A DNA stretch of 64,000 bases from Clostridiales bacterium (GCA_019419995.1 JAHZHZ010000002.1:63982-127981), one strand, 5' to 3'. Positions 33,551-42,300 are shown, numbered from the stretch's first letter. The notes: generated from the letters alone by a model not told the origin. A program made the numbers and translations.

Positions 33551-34366
33551 GTGCGCTTTACCAAGATGCATGGCATCGGCAACGATTTTATCGTAATGGA
33601 TGCCATTCATAATCGGATTGAAGAACCTCAAGCCTTGGCCCGGCGCCTGTGCCGGAGGCACTTTGGCGTAGGCGCAGATGGTTTGATTCTCATCTGTGAA
33701 AGTTCTCGAGCAGATGCGCAAATGCGCATTTTTAACAGCGACGGCAGCGAGCCAGAAATGTGCGGAAATGGCATACGCTGTGCGGCTAAGTATATTTACG
33801 ATCAAGGGATCTGCCGTCATCAACGCATGCGCGTGGATACGCTGGCTGGCATCAAGGAAATTGAATTGGCCTGGAATGATGGAATTTGTACCGCTGCGGT
33901 GGATATGGGCGCGCCGGAGTTTGTGCCGGAACGTATTCCTGTATCAGCTGCCGAGAATCAAATTGAAGTGGATCTAGATGGTAAAAAACTCTCCTTTTTC
34001 TGTGTCTCTATGGGTAATCCCCATGCGGTTACCTTTGACGCTTTTCCAGAGGAGGAACATTTTCGCCGCTGGGGTGCAAAAATGGAGGGGTATCCTCTAT
34101 TTCCCGCTCGCGCTAACATCGAGTTTTGCCGGGTAGACGGGCCGGAGGATGTGTCCGTAAAGGTCTGGGAACGGGGAGACGGCCCCACGCTGGCTTGCGG
34201 GACAGGTTCGTGTGCGGTGTTAGCTGCGGGGGTGAAACTGGGATTGATTCGGTCCGAGGCCCGCATTCATTTGCCAGGAGGCACGCTTTGGGACAGCTGG
34301 CGCTCGGATGGTCACATCTGGATGACCGGCCCTGCGGAAACCAGCTTCGAGGGAGAATTTATTTAA
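33551..34366 (+). CDS. dapF: Diaminopimelate epimerase
   Basis: Cofactor-free epimerase of 271 residues making meso-diaminopimelate for lysine and peptidoglycan. The two catalytic cysteines are in EMCGNGIRC (Cys71) and LACGTGSCA (about Cys216); the start FTKMHGIGNDF is characteristic. GGAGG (33539-33543) is seven bases before a GTG at 33551. The frame is open 27 bases earlier, which would overlap glcK, and is rejected. Last gene of the operon, followed by a 19-bp terminator. Confidence 0.95.
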   Translation: MRFTKMHGIGNDFIVMDAIHNRIEEPQALARRLCRRHFGVGADGLILICESSRADAQMRIFNSDGSEPEMCGNGIRCAAKYIYDQGICRHQRMRVDTLAGIKEIELAWNDGICTAAVDMGAPEFVPERIPVSAAENQIEVDLDGKKLSFFCVSMGNPHAVTFDAFPEEEHFRRWGAKMEGYPLFPARANIEFCRVDGPEDVSVKVWERGDGPTLACGTGSCAVLAAGVKLGLIRSEARIHLPGGTLWDSWRSDGHIWMTGPAETSFEGEFI

Positions 34367-34407
34367 TAGTGGATTATTGAGACTGAAGCAACATATGATT
34401 TAGATTA

Positions 34408-34453
34408 AACAGCATGCCCTCCGCAAACTTATGCTTGCGGAGGGCATGCTGTT
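34408..34453. terminator. Bidirectional terminator dapF/mgtE
   Basis: Perfect 19-bp stem (34408-34426 with 34435-34453, loop of eight bases) between convergent genes. Confidence 0.85.
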
Positions 34454-34461
34454 GGTGTACG

Positions 34462-35823
34462 TCAAATGGAGAAAATCTGTGTAGCAATGGTAAAGAGTAC
34501 AAACAGAGAAGCGGCGTCCACCAGAGTGGTGATGATGGGGCTGGCCATCAGCGCAGGGTCCAGATGTACGGCTTTGGCCAGAAGGGGCAAAGTACCGCCA
34601 ATGGATTTGGCGATAATGACCGTAAAGAACATGGCTAATGAAACTACAAAGGCCACGTCCCGGTCATAGGGAGTGAAAAACCAGATGCGCAGGAAGTTCA
34701 CCAAGCCCAGCACCAATCCCAAAATCAGCGCTACGCGCACTTCCTTCCAGAGCACGCGGCCGATGTCTCTGAATTCAATTTCGCCCAGCGCCAGGCCGCG
34801 GATAGCTAGCGTAGAAGCCTGAGAACCGCAATTACCGCCCGTGTCCATCAACATGGGAATACAGGCTGTGAGTGCCACGCCAATGCCTGCGGCAGCAGAG
34901 AGCACATCTTCAAAATGGGTGATAATCATACCCGTAAAGGTGGCGGAGATCATCAGAATCAACAGCCAGGGCAGCCGGTTCTTGGCGAGTGTCAATACGC
35001 TGCTCTTGAGATATTCGTTATCGGAAGGTAACATAGCCGCCATTTTTTCAAAGTCTTCAGTGTTCTCTTCTTCAATGACGTCCACGATATCATCCACAGT
35101 GATGATGCCTACCAGTCGATCTTCATGGTCCACCACGGGGATAGACAGAAGGTCATACTTGCGAACAGTGTCGGCGACTACTTCCTGGTCATCAGTGGTA
35201 TGAACGGAGATTACCTGGGTGTTCATCAATTCGTCTACCAGCCTGTCATCCGTGGCCAAAAGCAACTTGCGCAGTCCCACTGTACCCATCAATTTGCGGC
35301 TGTCGTCCAGAATGTAGAGAGTATTGATGGTCTCTTTATCCACGCCGGTGCGCCGGATCTCTGCCATGGCCTGGCCCACGTTGGTACCCAGGTGGAATTC
35401 CATGTATTCAATGGTCATAATTGACCCGGCACTGTTTTCCGGATAGCGAAGGAACTGATTAATCAGCTGCCGCTTTTTTTCATCGCAGCCCTGAAGCATC
35501 CGCTTGACGACCCCTGCGGGTAACTCCTCCAGGAAATCAACGGCATCGTCAATAAACATGTCGTCGATCAGGCGCATGGCCTCCGCATCGTCCATGGCTT
35601 CCATGATGCGCGTGCGCTGGTCGTTGTCCATGTAGGAAAAAACGTCCGCAGAAACATCCTTGGGCAACAGGCGGAACACCATCAGCATGTGTTCGTTGTC
35701 CAGCGTCTCCAGATAATCTGCGATATCTACTTCGTTGAGCATGTTTAATGCGCCGCGAAGCTCTGCCTTGCGGTTGGCCTGTACCAGCGCATCCAAGCGC
35801 CCTCTGATTTTTTCGAAATCCAT
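34462..35823 (-). CDS. mgtE: Magnesium transporter MgtE
   Basis: Mg2+ channel of 453 residues: cytosolic MgtE N domain (about 1-125), a CBS pair (about 130-250) that senses cytosolic Mg2+, a connecting helix with EENTEDFEKMAAML and five membrane helices (about 280-450) including the pore region DTGGNCGSQASTLAIRGLALG. ATGs at 35844 and 35832 are in frame, but GGAGG nine bases before ATG 35823 decides the start. It is transcribed from a strong promoter about 360 bases upstream through a leader that contains a small uORF, so control at the RNA level is likely in addition to the CBS gate. Confidence 0.95.
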   Translation of the reverse strand: MDFEKIRGRLDALVQANRKAELRGALNMLNEVDIADYLETLDNEHMLMVFRLLPKDVSADVFSYMDNDQRTRIMEAMDDAEAMRLIDDMFIDDAVDFLEELPAGVVKRMLQGCDEKKRQLINQFLRYPENSAGSIMTIEYMEFHLGTNVGQAMAEIRRTGVDKETINTLYILDDSRKLMGTVGLRKLLLATDDRLVDELMNTQVISVHTTDDQEVVADTVRKYDLLSIPVVDHEDRLVGIITVDDIVDVIEEENTEDFEKMAAMLPSDNEYLKSSVLTLAKNRLPWLLILMISATFTGMIITHFEDVLSAAAGIGVALTACIPMLMDTGGNCGSQASTLAIRGLALGEIEFRDIGRVLWKEVRVALILGLVLGLVNFLRIWFFTPYDRDVAFVVSLAMFFTVIIAKSIGGTLPLLAKAVHLDPALMASPIITTLVDAASLFVLFTIATQIFSI

Positions 35824-36180
35824 TGGCTCCATCCTCCTTTGCAAATTTACCCTCTTGGGTATCCGCGTGCAGCACAGATCATTTGGGCATCTCTCCGCGC
35901 AAAGCGGCGCGCAGCCATGCCAAATAAGGGCACAGAGACTTACGCTCCGCCGGGATGAGTGCCGACCGATGTGACGTTCGGATTTTGTGTGAAGAATGAA
36001 GGCCTGCCTGATGATGCCGGCGTATCGTTGGCGACCGTCGGCTCAAAGAAAAGAAGAGCTCAGCGGCGCGGCAATGAACGCATGCTTCGAGGCACGCCAT
36101 CCATCGACATACTTCTTCCGCCGTCGTCCATGCTTTGCCACCTCCTTAAAAAAGAGCTTTAGAAATCGGGAAAATCCCCA
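35824..36180 (-). ncRNA. Long 5' leader of mgtE, no known riboswitch recognised
   Basis: From the promoter at 36187-36215 to the mgtE start there are about 357 bases. The Mg2+-sensing M-box consensus is not visible. The first part holds an uORF with an excellent ribosome site; the rest is GC-rich with local inverted repeats but no T-run hairpin that I would call a terminator. A longer open frame (35879-36100) overlaps the uORF in another frame but has no ribosome site. Confidence 0.5.
36060..36131 (-). CDS. Putative Arg/Met/Ser-rich leader peptide upstream of mgtE
   Basis: A 23-codon frame starting MDDGGRSMSMDG and ending SLPRR-stop. AAGGAGG stands eight bases before its ATG, as strong as any in the window, and it begins about 50 bases after the predicted transcription start. 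The peptide has five arginines, four methionines and two prolines. In enterobacteria short Pro/Asp-containing leader peptides govern Mg2+ transporter expression through ribosome stalling; a similar role here is inference. No homologue is known to me. Confidence 0.45.
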   Translation of the reverse strand: MDDGGRSMSMDGVPRSMRSLPRR

Positions 36181-36186
36181 TACAAC

Positions 36187-36215
36187 ATTGTAGCCGGGAA
36201 AGTGTCCTACGTCAA
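36187..36215 (-). promoter_or_regulatory. Promoter of mgtE leader
   Basis: Minus strand TTGACG (36210-36215), 17 bases, TACAAT (36187-36192). Confidence 0.75.
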
Positions 36216-36237
36216 GCCATTCAATGAAATTTTTTCG

Positions 36238-36795
36238 TCAATTCCAGGGCAAAAGAGCGTCCCCCCGAACCAGTATGGCGCGCTTGGCAACGCGGGCCAG
36301 AGGATCGTCTGAGTGAGAATCGGAATAGAAACAATCGATTTCTTCCTCAGGGAAGCGCTGGCGGAATCGGCGCACCTTTTCTTCGCCGTGACAGTTGGGA
36401 CCGTGGAAAATACCGGTATGTTTGTCTACGGGCGAGCCCATTACCTGGCAAATACCTAACTGTGCGCAGGCGGGTGCGATGAGAAACTCCGGCGAGGCGG
36501 AAATTACCACGTCGTCGCTTCGATGCGCCTCTCGATAAAAAGCTTTGACCCGGCAGAAGTTGAGCTTCCAAAAATCTTCTACTGCTGCATCTACATCATC
36601 AATGCGTTTGAGGAAGGAAAGCAGCCGCTGCTTAAAGACCTGCTTTTTGCGGATTTTCAGCATAAAGAGCAGGGCATTGACGGCCTGTCCTGGAAGATCT
36701 GTCCAGATGGCGGGGTAGCGGCGCAGGCAGTAGGCACAAAAACGGGCTGTACTGTCGCCCCGGAGAATGGTATTGTCAAAATCGTATACGTTCAT
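36238..36795 (-). CDS. HAD-IB phosphatase (SerB/PGP-like)
   Basis: HAD superfamily hydrolase of 185 residues: motif I VYDFDNTILRGDST near the N-terminus, motif II VISASPEFL, a lysine in GEEKVRRF and motif IV YSDSHSDDPLARVA. The cap is helical, as in phosphoserine phosphatase and phospholipid-phosphate phosphatases of subclass IB. GGGAGGG before ATG 36795 fixes the start; a longer frame to 36831 is rejected. The stop lies just before the mgtE promoter. Substrate unknown. Confidence 0.85.
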   Translation of the reverse strand: MNVYDFDNTILRGDSTARFCAYCLRRYPAIWTDLPGQAVNALLFMLKIRKKQVFKQRLLSFLKRIDDVDAAVEDFWKLNFCRVKAFYREAHRSDDVVISASPEFLIAPACAQLGICQVMGSPVDKHTGIFHGPNCHGEEKVRRFRQRFPEEEIDCFYSDSHSDDPLARVAKRAILVRGDALLPWN

Positions 36796-37016
36796 TTTCA
36801 GCCCTCCCAATGGATGATTGTACTGTATCATAGCTGTGGGAATGCTGTCAATCCCTGCTTTTCCATTAACAGCGAACCTTATATTACAAGCGCGCCAGTG
36901 CTGAAGAAGGGTGAGAAAATCTAAAATCCTCGTTCATTTTGATTGCTTTTCTGGGTAGAAAAATATCTTAATGGGCCGACTCCAAGAATGATTTTTGCAT
37001 TCCTGTGAAAACATCA

Positions 37017-37044
37017 AAAGCCGCTGCGATTAAGCAGTGGCTTT
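37017..37044 (-). terminator. Terminator after SleB-like gene
   Basis: Eleven-bp stem (37017-37027 with 37034-37044); on the minus strand TTTTGATGTTTT follows. Confidence 0.8.
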
Positions 37045-37072
37045 CATGAAGGTACAAAGAATATCACAATTT

Positions 37073-37495
37073 TCAGGAATTTCCGTTTTCAGAATAGAAA
37101 CTGAAATTACCGGATCGTGCGATACAGTTTTCGCTGCCCCATGGTGTGCTGACATCATTGGCCTGATAGTACAGGGCATCTGAGGGAAGGGTACGCTTTC
37201 CGCTGAGTACTGCGTGGGCCGCTTCCAAGCTATCGTTATCATAGCGGGTACCGCAGGGAAATTGTTGCTGATCCGATAGTACTTCTCCCAGGCTATCGGC
37301 AAACCAGTCACTTTCAACCCTGTTCATGACCACACTGCCCAAGGCGAGTTTGGTCTGATAACTTTCATGTTTTCCCAGCGCGTAGATAGTGCGGGCCAGT
37401 TGCACGGTATCCCTATCCTCCGTAAAGCTGGAAGATGGACTGAAGATTATCACCACGATCGCTAGCATCGCAATCGCTCCAATCCACTTTCGCAT
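37073..37495 (-). CDS. Secreted SleB-like cell wall hydrolase domain protein, catalytic Glu doubtful
   Basis: Protein of 140 residues with a signal peptide (1-24, MRKWIGAIAMLAIVVIIFSP) and a single Hydrolase_2/SleB domain: LARTIYALGKHESY, LALGSVVMNRV, QQQFPCGTRY and GNFSFYSE. SleB relatives cleave spore-cortex or cell-wall glycan. In most members the first block reads IYAEARGE; here the first Glu is replaced by Leu and only the second is kept, so activity is uncertain. No peptidoglycan-binding domain is attached. A sigma-A-like promoter and a terminator show it is a monocistronic unit. Confidence 0.8.
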   Translation of the reverse strand: MRKWIGAIAMLAIVVIIFSPSSSFTEDRDTVQLARTIYALGKHESYQTKLALGSVVMNRVESDWFADSLGEVLSDQQQFPCGTRYDNDSLEAAHAVLSGKRTLPSDALYYQANDVSTPWGSENCIARSGNFSFYSENGNS

Positions 37496-37520
37496 GTGCC
37501 CATCCCCCTTTTCTCAGGCA

Positions 37521-37549
37521 ATTATACGACAGTTTATTTCAAAATTCAA
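37521..37549 (-). promoter_or_regulatory. Promoter of SleB-like gene
   Basis: Minus strand TTGAAT (37544-37549), 17 bases, TATAAT (37521-37526). Confidence 0.6.
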
Positions 37550-37662
37550 TACCTGTGTAATAAATTTGAAATATTTGTCTACTTTATAAAATATATTCAC
37601 AATTCCATACAATTATGACGGCAAAAGGAAAAATTAGCATTTATGGACTAAAAAGATAAAAA

Positions 37663-37680
37663 ACCGCTCGTAGGAGCGGC
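37663..37680 (-). terminator. Terminator of btu operon
   Basis: Seven-bp stem (37663-37669 with 37674-37680) followed on the minus strand by TTTTTTATC. Confidence 0.75.
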
Positions 37681-37763
37681 ATGGAATGGTGATAAAATTG
37701 AATCAGGAAGCAGGAATTTTATTTGAAAAGCGGTTGAGAATGGGGGAAAGTTTTTAACATACT

Positions 37764-38525
37764 TCATGGTGTGCGCCGGAAGTAAATGCGAGGGAGGCCG
37801 TCAGGGCCGGTTTCTACATCTGCATCTACTTCATAAATTTCCCGAAGGAACTGTCTGGTAAGCAGCTCTGATGGGGTTCCAGAGCCTACCACCCGTCCAT
37901 CTTTCAGAGCATAGAGGCGGTCACAGTACATGGCGGCCAGATTGAGGTCGTGAATGGCTGCCAGAACGGTACAGTTCAGCTGTCGGATGGTCTCCATCAA
38001 TTGTAGTTGGTATTTGATGTCCAGGTGATTGGTAGGTTCATCCAGAAGAAGTAAAGCAGTTTGTTGAGCCAGCGCCCGGGCTATGAGTACGCGCTGTTTT
38101 TCTCCTCCAGAGAGGGTGGAAAAACAACGCTCCTTCAACTGGCTGAGGCCGCTTTGCTCCAATATGTGCAAAACTAGAGAGCGATCATGTGCGTCGTCCC
38201 GTTCCAGCAGGCGTTTGCGAGCCTGTCTGCCCATCATTACCACTTCTTCTACGGTAAAATCAAAGCTGTTTTCTCGTTCCTGTACCACAACGGCCATGCG
38301 TTGGGCCATCTGCCGGTTGCTGAGGGAGAGCAGATTTTCGCCCATCAGCAGAATTTCCCCTTGCTGGGGTTTGAAGATCTTATACAGATTTTTCAAAAAA
38401 GTGGATTTTCCACTCCCATTGGGGCCAATGAGGCCCACAAATTCTCCCTCTGCCAGGTCAAAATCAATGCCCCGCAGAATTTCACGATCGTGAACGCTGA
38501 AAGCCAACCGCCTCGTTTGTAGCAT
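37764..38525 (-). CDS. btuD: Corrinoid ABC transporter ATP-binding protein
   Basis: FecE/BtuD-type ATPase of 253 residues: Walker A GPNGSGKST (35-43), signature LSGGEKQRVLIARALAQ, Walker B LLLLDEPTNHLD and the switch His in AIHDLN. It energises uptake by the BtuC permease encoded eleven bases upstream. Assignment to corrinoid rather than iron rests on the cobalamin riboswitch that controls the operon. AGGAGG lies eight bases before the ATG. Confidence 0.92.
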   Translation of the reverse strand: MLQTRRLAFSVHDREILRGIDFDLAEGEFVGLIGPNGSGKSTFLKNLYKIFKPQQGEILLMGENLLSLSNRQMAQRMAVVVQERENSFDFTVEEVVMMGRQARKRLLERDDAHDRSLVLHILEQSGLSQLKERCFSTLSGGEKQRVLIARALAQQTALLLLDEPTNHLDIKYQLQLMETIRQLNCTVLAAIHDLNLAAMYCDRLYALKDGRVVGSGTPSELLTRQFLREIYEVDADVETGPDGLPRIYFRRTP

Positions 38526-38536
38526 GGCCCATCCTC

Positions 38537-39607
38537 CTAGTTGAATTCATAGCGGCGTGCCCTGATCATCCACAGAAAGAGCGGGGCCCCCAGAAAAGCG
38601 GTGAGGATGCCTACCGGAATTTCCGCAGGACGGTGAAGCATGCGTGCTCCCACGTCCACCCAGATCATAAAAATAGCTCCGCAGAGTGTAGAGATGGGGA
38701 CCATGCGCCGATGATCTGAGCCCACGACGGAGCGGACGAGATGGGGGACAACCAATCCCACAAAGCCTATGCACCCGCTGACGCACACGGAGCTGGCGGT
38801 GAGCAGTGCTGTGATCAGAAGGATCAACCGGCGAACGCGGTTGAGGTTTACGCCCAGTGTCACCGCGGAGCTATCCCCCATCATCATGGCGTTTAGAGGC
38901 TTGGCCAGGGCCAGCATTGCCACAAAACAGGGAATCATCAATGCGGCCAGAGGGGGAAGATCTGTCCATTGGGCACTTCCCAGTCCTCCCAACATCCAGA
39001 AGGTAGCTTCACGTACGCTGGCATCGTCTGGCGCAGTATACACCAGATAATTGGTTGCTGCACTGAACAGGGAACTGACTGCGATGCCTACCAGGATCAG
39101 CCGGATGGGGCTTACTCCGTCCCTGGATGCGGCCAAGGCATACACCAGTGAGATAGAAATCAGGGCTCCCAAAAAAGCGCCTACGGGGATGGATAGTCTG
39201 CCGGTGGGCAGGGGAAAAACGCAGAGCATGGCTGCTACGGCCCCCAGAGACGCTCCGGAGGAAATGCCCAGTACATAGGGCTCTGCCAGCGGATTTCGCG
39301 TGAAAACCTGCATTCCGGTGCCAGAAAGGGTTAGGCCAGCGCCTACCAGCATTCCCAGAATAACCCTGGGAGCCCGCAGGAACCAGACGATGTTTTCAGT
39401 GCTTTCCCTTATGCCGTTTAAATCAATAAGTCCTTCCAAACCAAAGGGAGACAGAAGGCGGTGAAGCATAATCCGCCAGACTTCTGAGAAAGGAATGGTC
39501 ACAGATCCCAGAGACACTCCAGCTACCACGGAAACGATTAGCAGTGCACTCAGAAACAGGCAGGTCAATAGCGTATGCGCCCTGATGGCGCGGCAAATGT
39601 GTTTCAT
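38537..39607 (-). CDS. btuC: Corrinoid ABC transporter permease (FecCD/BtuC type)
   Basis: Ten-helix permease of 356 residues. It has the FecCD core RAPRVILGMLVGAGLTLSG, TRNPLAEPYVLGISSGASLG and GFVGLVVPHLVR. Six bases separate it from btuF, and no clear ribosome site precedes the ATG, so translation may depend on coupling to btuF. Together with btuF and btuD it makes a complete type II importer. Confidence 0.93.
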   Translation of the reverse strand: MKHICRAIRAHTLLTCLFLSALLIVSVVAGVSLGSVTIPFSEVWRIMLHRLLSPFGLEGLIDLNGIRESTENIVWFLRAPRVILGMLVGAGLTLSGTGMQVFTRNPLAEPYVLGISSGASLGAVAAMLCVFPLPTGRLSIPVGAFLGALISISLVYALAASRDGVSPIRLILVGIAVSSLFSAATNYLVYTAPDDASVREATFWMLGGLGSAQWTDLPPLAALMIPCFVAMLALAKPLNAMMMGDSSAVTLGVNLNRVRRLILLITALLTASSVCVSGCIGFVGLVVPHLVRSVVGSDHRRMVPISTLCGAIFMIWVDVGARMLHRPAEIPVGILTAFLGAPLFLWMIRARRYEFN

Positions 39608-39613
39608 CGTTTA

Positions 39614-40564
39614 TTAAAAACAGTCGGGATGGAAGGCGCGGGCAAGCTTTTCCACCGTATTTCCCGTCATGGAACAGGCGAATACTTCGCTGAGGGTCAC
39701 GGAAATGATGCGGTCGTTGGCGATGGCGGAAACCGTGGAGAGGGCGGGATTATCCTTTAGTTCGGAAATTTTTTGCTCCAGAGAGGTGCTGCCGTAATCG
39801 TTGATGACGATGACCTGAGGATCGCGCTCAACCACTTCTTCCCAACTGACGGTGGCCCAGGTGGCGTCCAGATCGGAAAAGATGTTTTCCCCGCCCGCAT
39901 GACGGATCAGAGTTGCGGTAAAATTATTGCCGCAGGTGTAAGCGCCCCCTTCCTGAGCCATGTCGTAAACAAATACGCGCACAGCTTCCTGATCTTTCAC
40001 CGCTTTTTCCGCAGCAGCCACCTGTGCTTTCATAGCGCTTATAATTTCCTCAGCTCGATCTTCTACCTGAAAGATCCTGCCCAGATTATAAAAGTCCTGA
40101 TAAACCACGTCGAGATCTGCGCCGAGGGTGTAGCTCTCCAAACTGGAGAGAGACATGATGCCGTAGCCCGTCAGTGCGTCGTGGGTGGTGCCACGTTTTT
40201 CGCTGAAAGAACTGGAACGGCCATACACAAAGTCAGGTTCCAGAGCGAGAATGGTTTCCAGCTCCAGATAGGTTTCCGCTGCCACGGGAATTTGATCATA
40301 TTCTGCCTGGTAAAGGGGGTTGATGGGGGAATTATTGTAGGCAGTGGCGATGATCAGATCGCCTAGTCCCAGTGCCATCAGTTCGTCTCCTGCGCAGGCA
40401 TTGGCGGCGATTACCCGTTGAGGTGTGTGATCAAAGGTTACCTCCATATCCATGTAGGTGGTAAGTGTGAAGGGATACTGCGCCGTTTCGGCCAAAGCGG
40501 ACGCGCCGCAGCAAAACAGAGCTAAAATGACCATCAGAACCAGCGGATTACGTCTGTTTTTCAT
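39614..40564 (-). CDS. btuF: Corrinoid-binding ABC substrate-binding protein
   Basis: Periplasmic-binding-type protein of 316 residues. The signal peptide is MKNRRNPLVLMVILALFCC; CCGAS could give a lipid anchor at Cys18/19. The two lobes contain RVIAANACAGDELMALG and the linker region of class III binding proteins, with DPQVIVIND late. The frame is open 165 bases upstream through the riboswitch terminator, but GGGGAGG eight bases before ATG 40564 and the signal peptide fix the start. First gene of the riboswitch-controlled operon. Confidence 0.9.
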   Translation of the reverse strand: MKNRRNPLVLMVILALFCCGASALAETAQYPFTLTTYMDMEVTFDHTPQRVIAANACAGDELMALGLGDLIIATAYNNSPINPLYQAEYDQIPVAAETYLELETILALEPDFVYGRSSSFSEKRGTTHDALTGYGIMSLSSLESYTLGADLDVVYQDFYNLGRIFQVEDRAEEIISAMKAQVAAAEKAVKDQEAVRVFVYDMAQEGGAYTCGNNFTATLIRHAGGENIFSDLDATWATVSWEEVVERDPQVIVINDYGSTSLEQKISELKDNPALSTVSAIANDRIISVTLSEVFACSMTGNTVEKLARAFHPDCF

Positions 40565-40654
40565 AAGTAGTTTCCTCCCCTTGCAGATTGTCTTCATTGC
40601 CATCAGGCGCAGTTCCATAATTGCTAAGGTGATAAAATGAAAGTAAAGAAAAGA

Positions 40655-40688
40655 GGCCATTACCGCATCATACAGCGCGGTAATGGCC
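40655..40688 (-). terminator. Riboswitch expression-platform terminator
   Basis: Perfect 12-bp stem (40655-40666 with 40677-40688) followed on the minus strand by TCTTTTCTTT, between the cobalamin aptamer and btuF. Confidence 0.85.
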
Positions 40689-40754
40689 CGCATTTGCCAA
40701 TACAAACAAATGTCGCCGTTTTCCTCCAAAAACCGTGGAGATTTGAAACCGGCT

Positions 40755-40923
40755 TTGCAGGCAAGTCTTCTGGCTCATGGATCATCACATGCGCAGCCTT
40801 CCCAGCTCTGCGGCCAGTGGCGTATTCTGCACCTGTTCACCATTTACAGCGGCGGCACCGCGTGGGTCTTGCACCCAACTTCCTTTTTCAATCCCGCTCC
40901 GAAGGAGCTGTGAATACCTGCAA
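40755..40923 (-). ncRNA. Cobalamin riboswitch
   Basis: On the minus strand the conserved boxes appear in order: GGGTGCAAGACCC, then GCGGTGCCGCCGCTGTAA, then CGCCACTGG, CTGGGAAGGC, GATGATCC and GAGCCAGAAGACTTGCC. P1 is closed by TTGCAGG with CCTGCAA. The intrinsic terminator lies downstream, so bound cobalamin should stop transcription of btuFCD. Confidence 0.95.
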
Positions 40924-40927
40924 TTTC

Positions 40928-40956
40928 ATTATAACATGGGTGCCGCTCGTTTGCAA
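40928..40956 (-). promoter_or_regulatory. Promoter of the riboswitch-btuFCD operon
   Basis: Minus strand TTGCAA (40951-40956), 17 bases, TATAAT (40928-40933), only a few bases ahead of the aptamer. Confidence 0.8.
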
Positions 40957-41015
40957 GCCTGCGCATTAGAGGAATTTACAGTTGCCTTGTAGCTGCTTGC
41001 TGAGGGGAAAGGAGT

Positions 41016-42173
41016 TCACAGAGCCGCCTTAAAGATGGCAACGATGGACTGGGGATCCAATGGCACATAGGAGCCAACGCAACCCTTTGCAGCCTTTTGG
41101 GCCATGATTTCAAAGTGCGTCTCATCAATTCCCACTTGCCGCAGGCTGGAGGGGAGATGCATCTTCTGGAACAGGAAATCCCGGGTGCAAGCGATGGCCT
41201 CACGAGCGATGGCCCATTCGTCAGTTCCCTGAAGATTCCAGACGTTGCGGCCGTATTCGGCAAATTTCTTTACCGTGGCATCGCTAAGAGCATGATCCAT
41301 CCACACAGGGGTGAGGATGGCCAGACCTTCACCATGGGTGATGTCATAGAAGGCGGAAAGTTCGTGCTCCATGGGATGTACGCACCATTTCACGTCTGCA
41401 CCCTCGCTGAGCAAACCGTTGATGGCAAAGGAACCTGCCCACATCAGATTCGCCCGGGCCTCGTAATCGTCGGGCTTTTCCAGGGCTACAGGGCCGTACT
41501 GGATGATGGTTTTGAGCAGGGCCTCGCACATTCTCGCCTGCATAGTGGCCCCAGATACGTTTGTAAAGTAATTTTCCAGAATGTGGCTCATAATGTCCGC
41601 CGTGCCCGCAGAAGTTTGCTTCGGGGAAACGGTATAGGTGTACTCGGGATCCAGAATGGACATTTTGGGCTTGAGAAGATCCGAAGCGGTACCCCACTTT
41701 TCGTTCTTCCCCAGATCAGATATGACAGCGAACTGATCCATTTCGGAACCGGTGGCCGCCAGGGTCAGCACGCAGTAGACGGGTAATGCGCGCTGGATCT
41801 TGTTGCCATCCAGTACCAGATCCCATGCATCGCCCGCGTACAAGGCCGCTGCCGCTACCACCTTGGCGCAGTCGATGGTGCTGCCGCCACCGATGGCCAA
41901 CACCATGTCTATTCCCTGTTCCTTGCACAGAGCCGCGCCCTTGCGCACGGTTTCAATCCGGGGATTGGGTTCCACCCCAGGCAGTTCATAGACGGTCAGT
42001 CCTGTCTGACCTAGCAGTTCCAAAGCTCGATCATAGATGCCGGTACGCTTGATGCTGCCGCCGCCATAGACCAGAAGAACCTTTTTGCCGCTCTCGGCAA
42101 GCTCCGTCAAATGAGAAATCTGTCCCTTGCCAAAATGAATCCGCGTGGGAACGAAATAAGTAAATGCGTTCAT
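41016..42173 (-). CDS. Iron-containing alcohol dehydrogenase (butanol dehydrogenase-like)
   Basis: Group III metal-dependent alcohol dehydrogenase of 385 residues. It has GGGSIKRTGIYD, AIGGGSTIDCAK (NAD(P)-binding), TLAATGSEMD, and the metal ligands in SAGTADIMSHILE, HPMEHELSAFYDITHGEGLA. It resembles NADPH-dependent butanol dehydrogenases/YqhD and would reduce aldehydes to alcohols in fermentation or detoxification. GGAGG eight bases before ATG 42173 sets the start; a longer frame to 42272 has no support. Single gene. Confidence 0.92.
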   Translation of the reverse strand: MNAFTYFVPTRIHFGKGQISHLTELAESGKKVLLVYGGGSIKRTGIYDRALELLGQTGLTVYELPGVEPNPRIETVRKGAALCKEQGIDMVLAIGGGSTIDCAKVVAAAALYAGDAWDLVLDGNKIQRALPVYCVLTLAATGSEMDQFAVISDLGKNEKWGTASDLLKPKMSILDPEYTYTVSPKQTSAGTADIMSHILENYFTNVSGATMQARMCEALLKTIIQYGPVALEKPDDYEARANLMWAGSFAINGLLSEGADVKWCVHPMEHELSAFYDITHGEGLAILTPVWMDHALSDATVKKFAEYGRNVWNLQGTDEWAIAREAIACTRDFLFQKMHLPSSLRQVGIDETHFEIMAQKAAKGCVGSYVPLDPQSIVAIFKAAL

Positions 42174-42207
42174 GATAATTCCTCCTTGCAAGCCCGACAA
42201 TCCTGAA

Positions 42208-42300
42208 GGGACGGCGCGAAGCGCGGGTCCCGCCACAATTCCCTCAGCAACTGCGAGCCATTTCCAGAACATTTTATCACATCCAGGTTGGCATTTACAA
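42208..42300 (-). promoter_or_regulatory. Promoter and short leader hairpin of alcohol dehydrogenase
   Basis: Minus strand TTGTAA (42295-42300), 18 bases, TAAAAT (42271-42276). The leader contains a GGGAC/GTCCC hairpin (42208-42231) ending about 35 bases before the start. The rest of 42174-42418 holds nothing recognisable. Confidence 0.5.

Noticed and set aside
35879..36100. 73-codon frame in the mgtE leader
   Set aside because: No ribosome site, atypical composition and overlap with the better-supported uORF.
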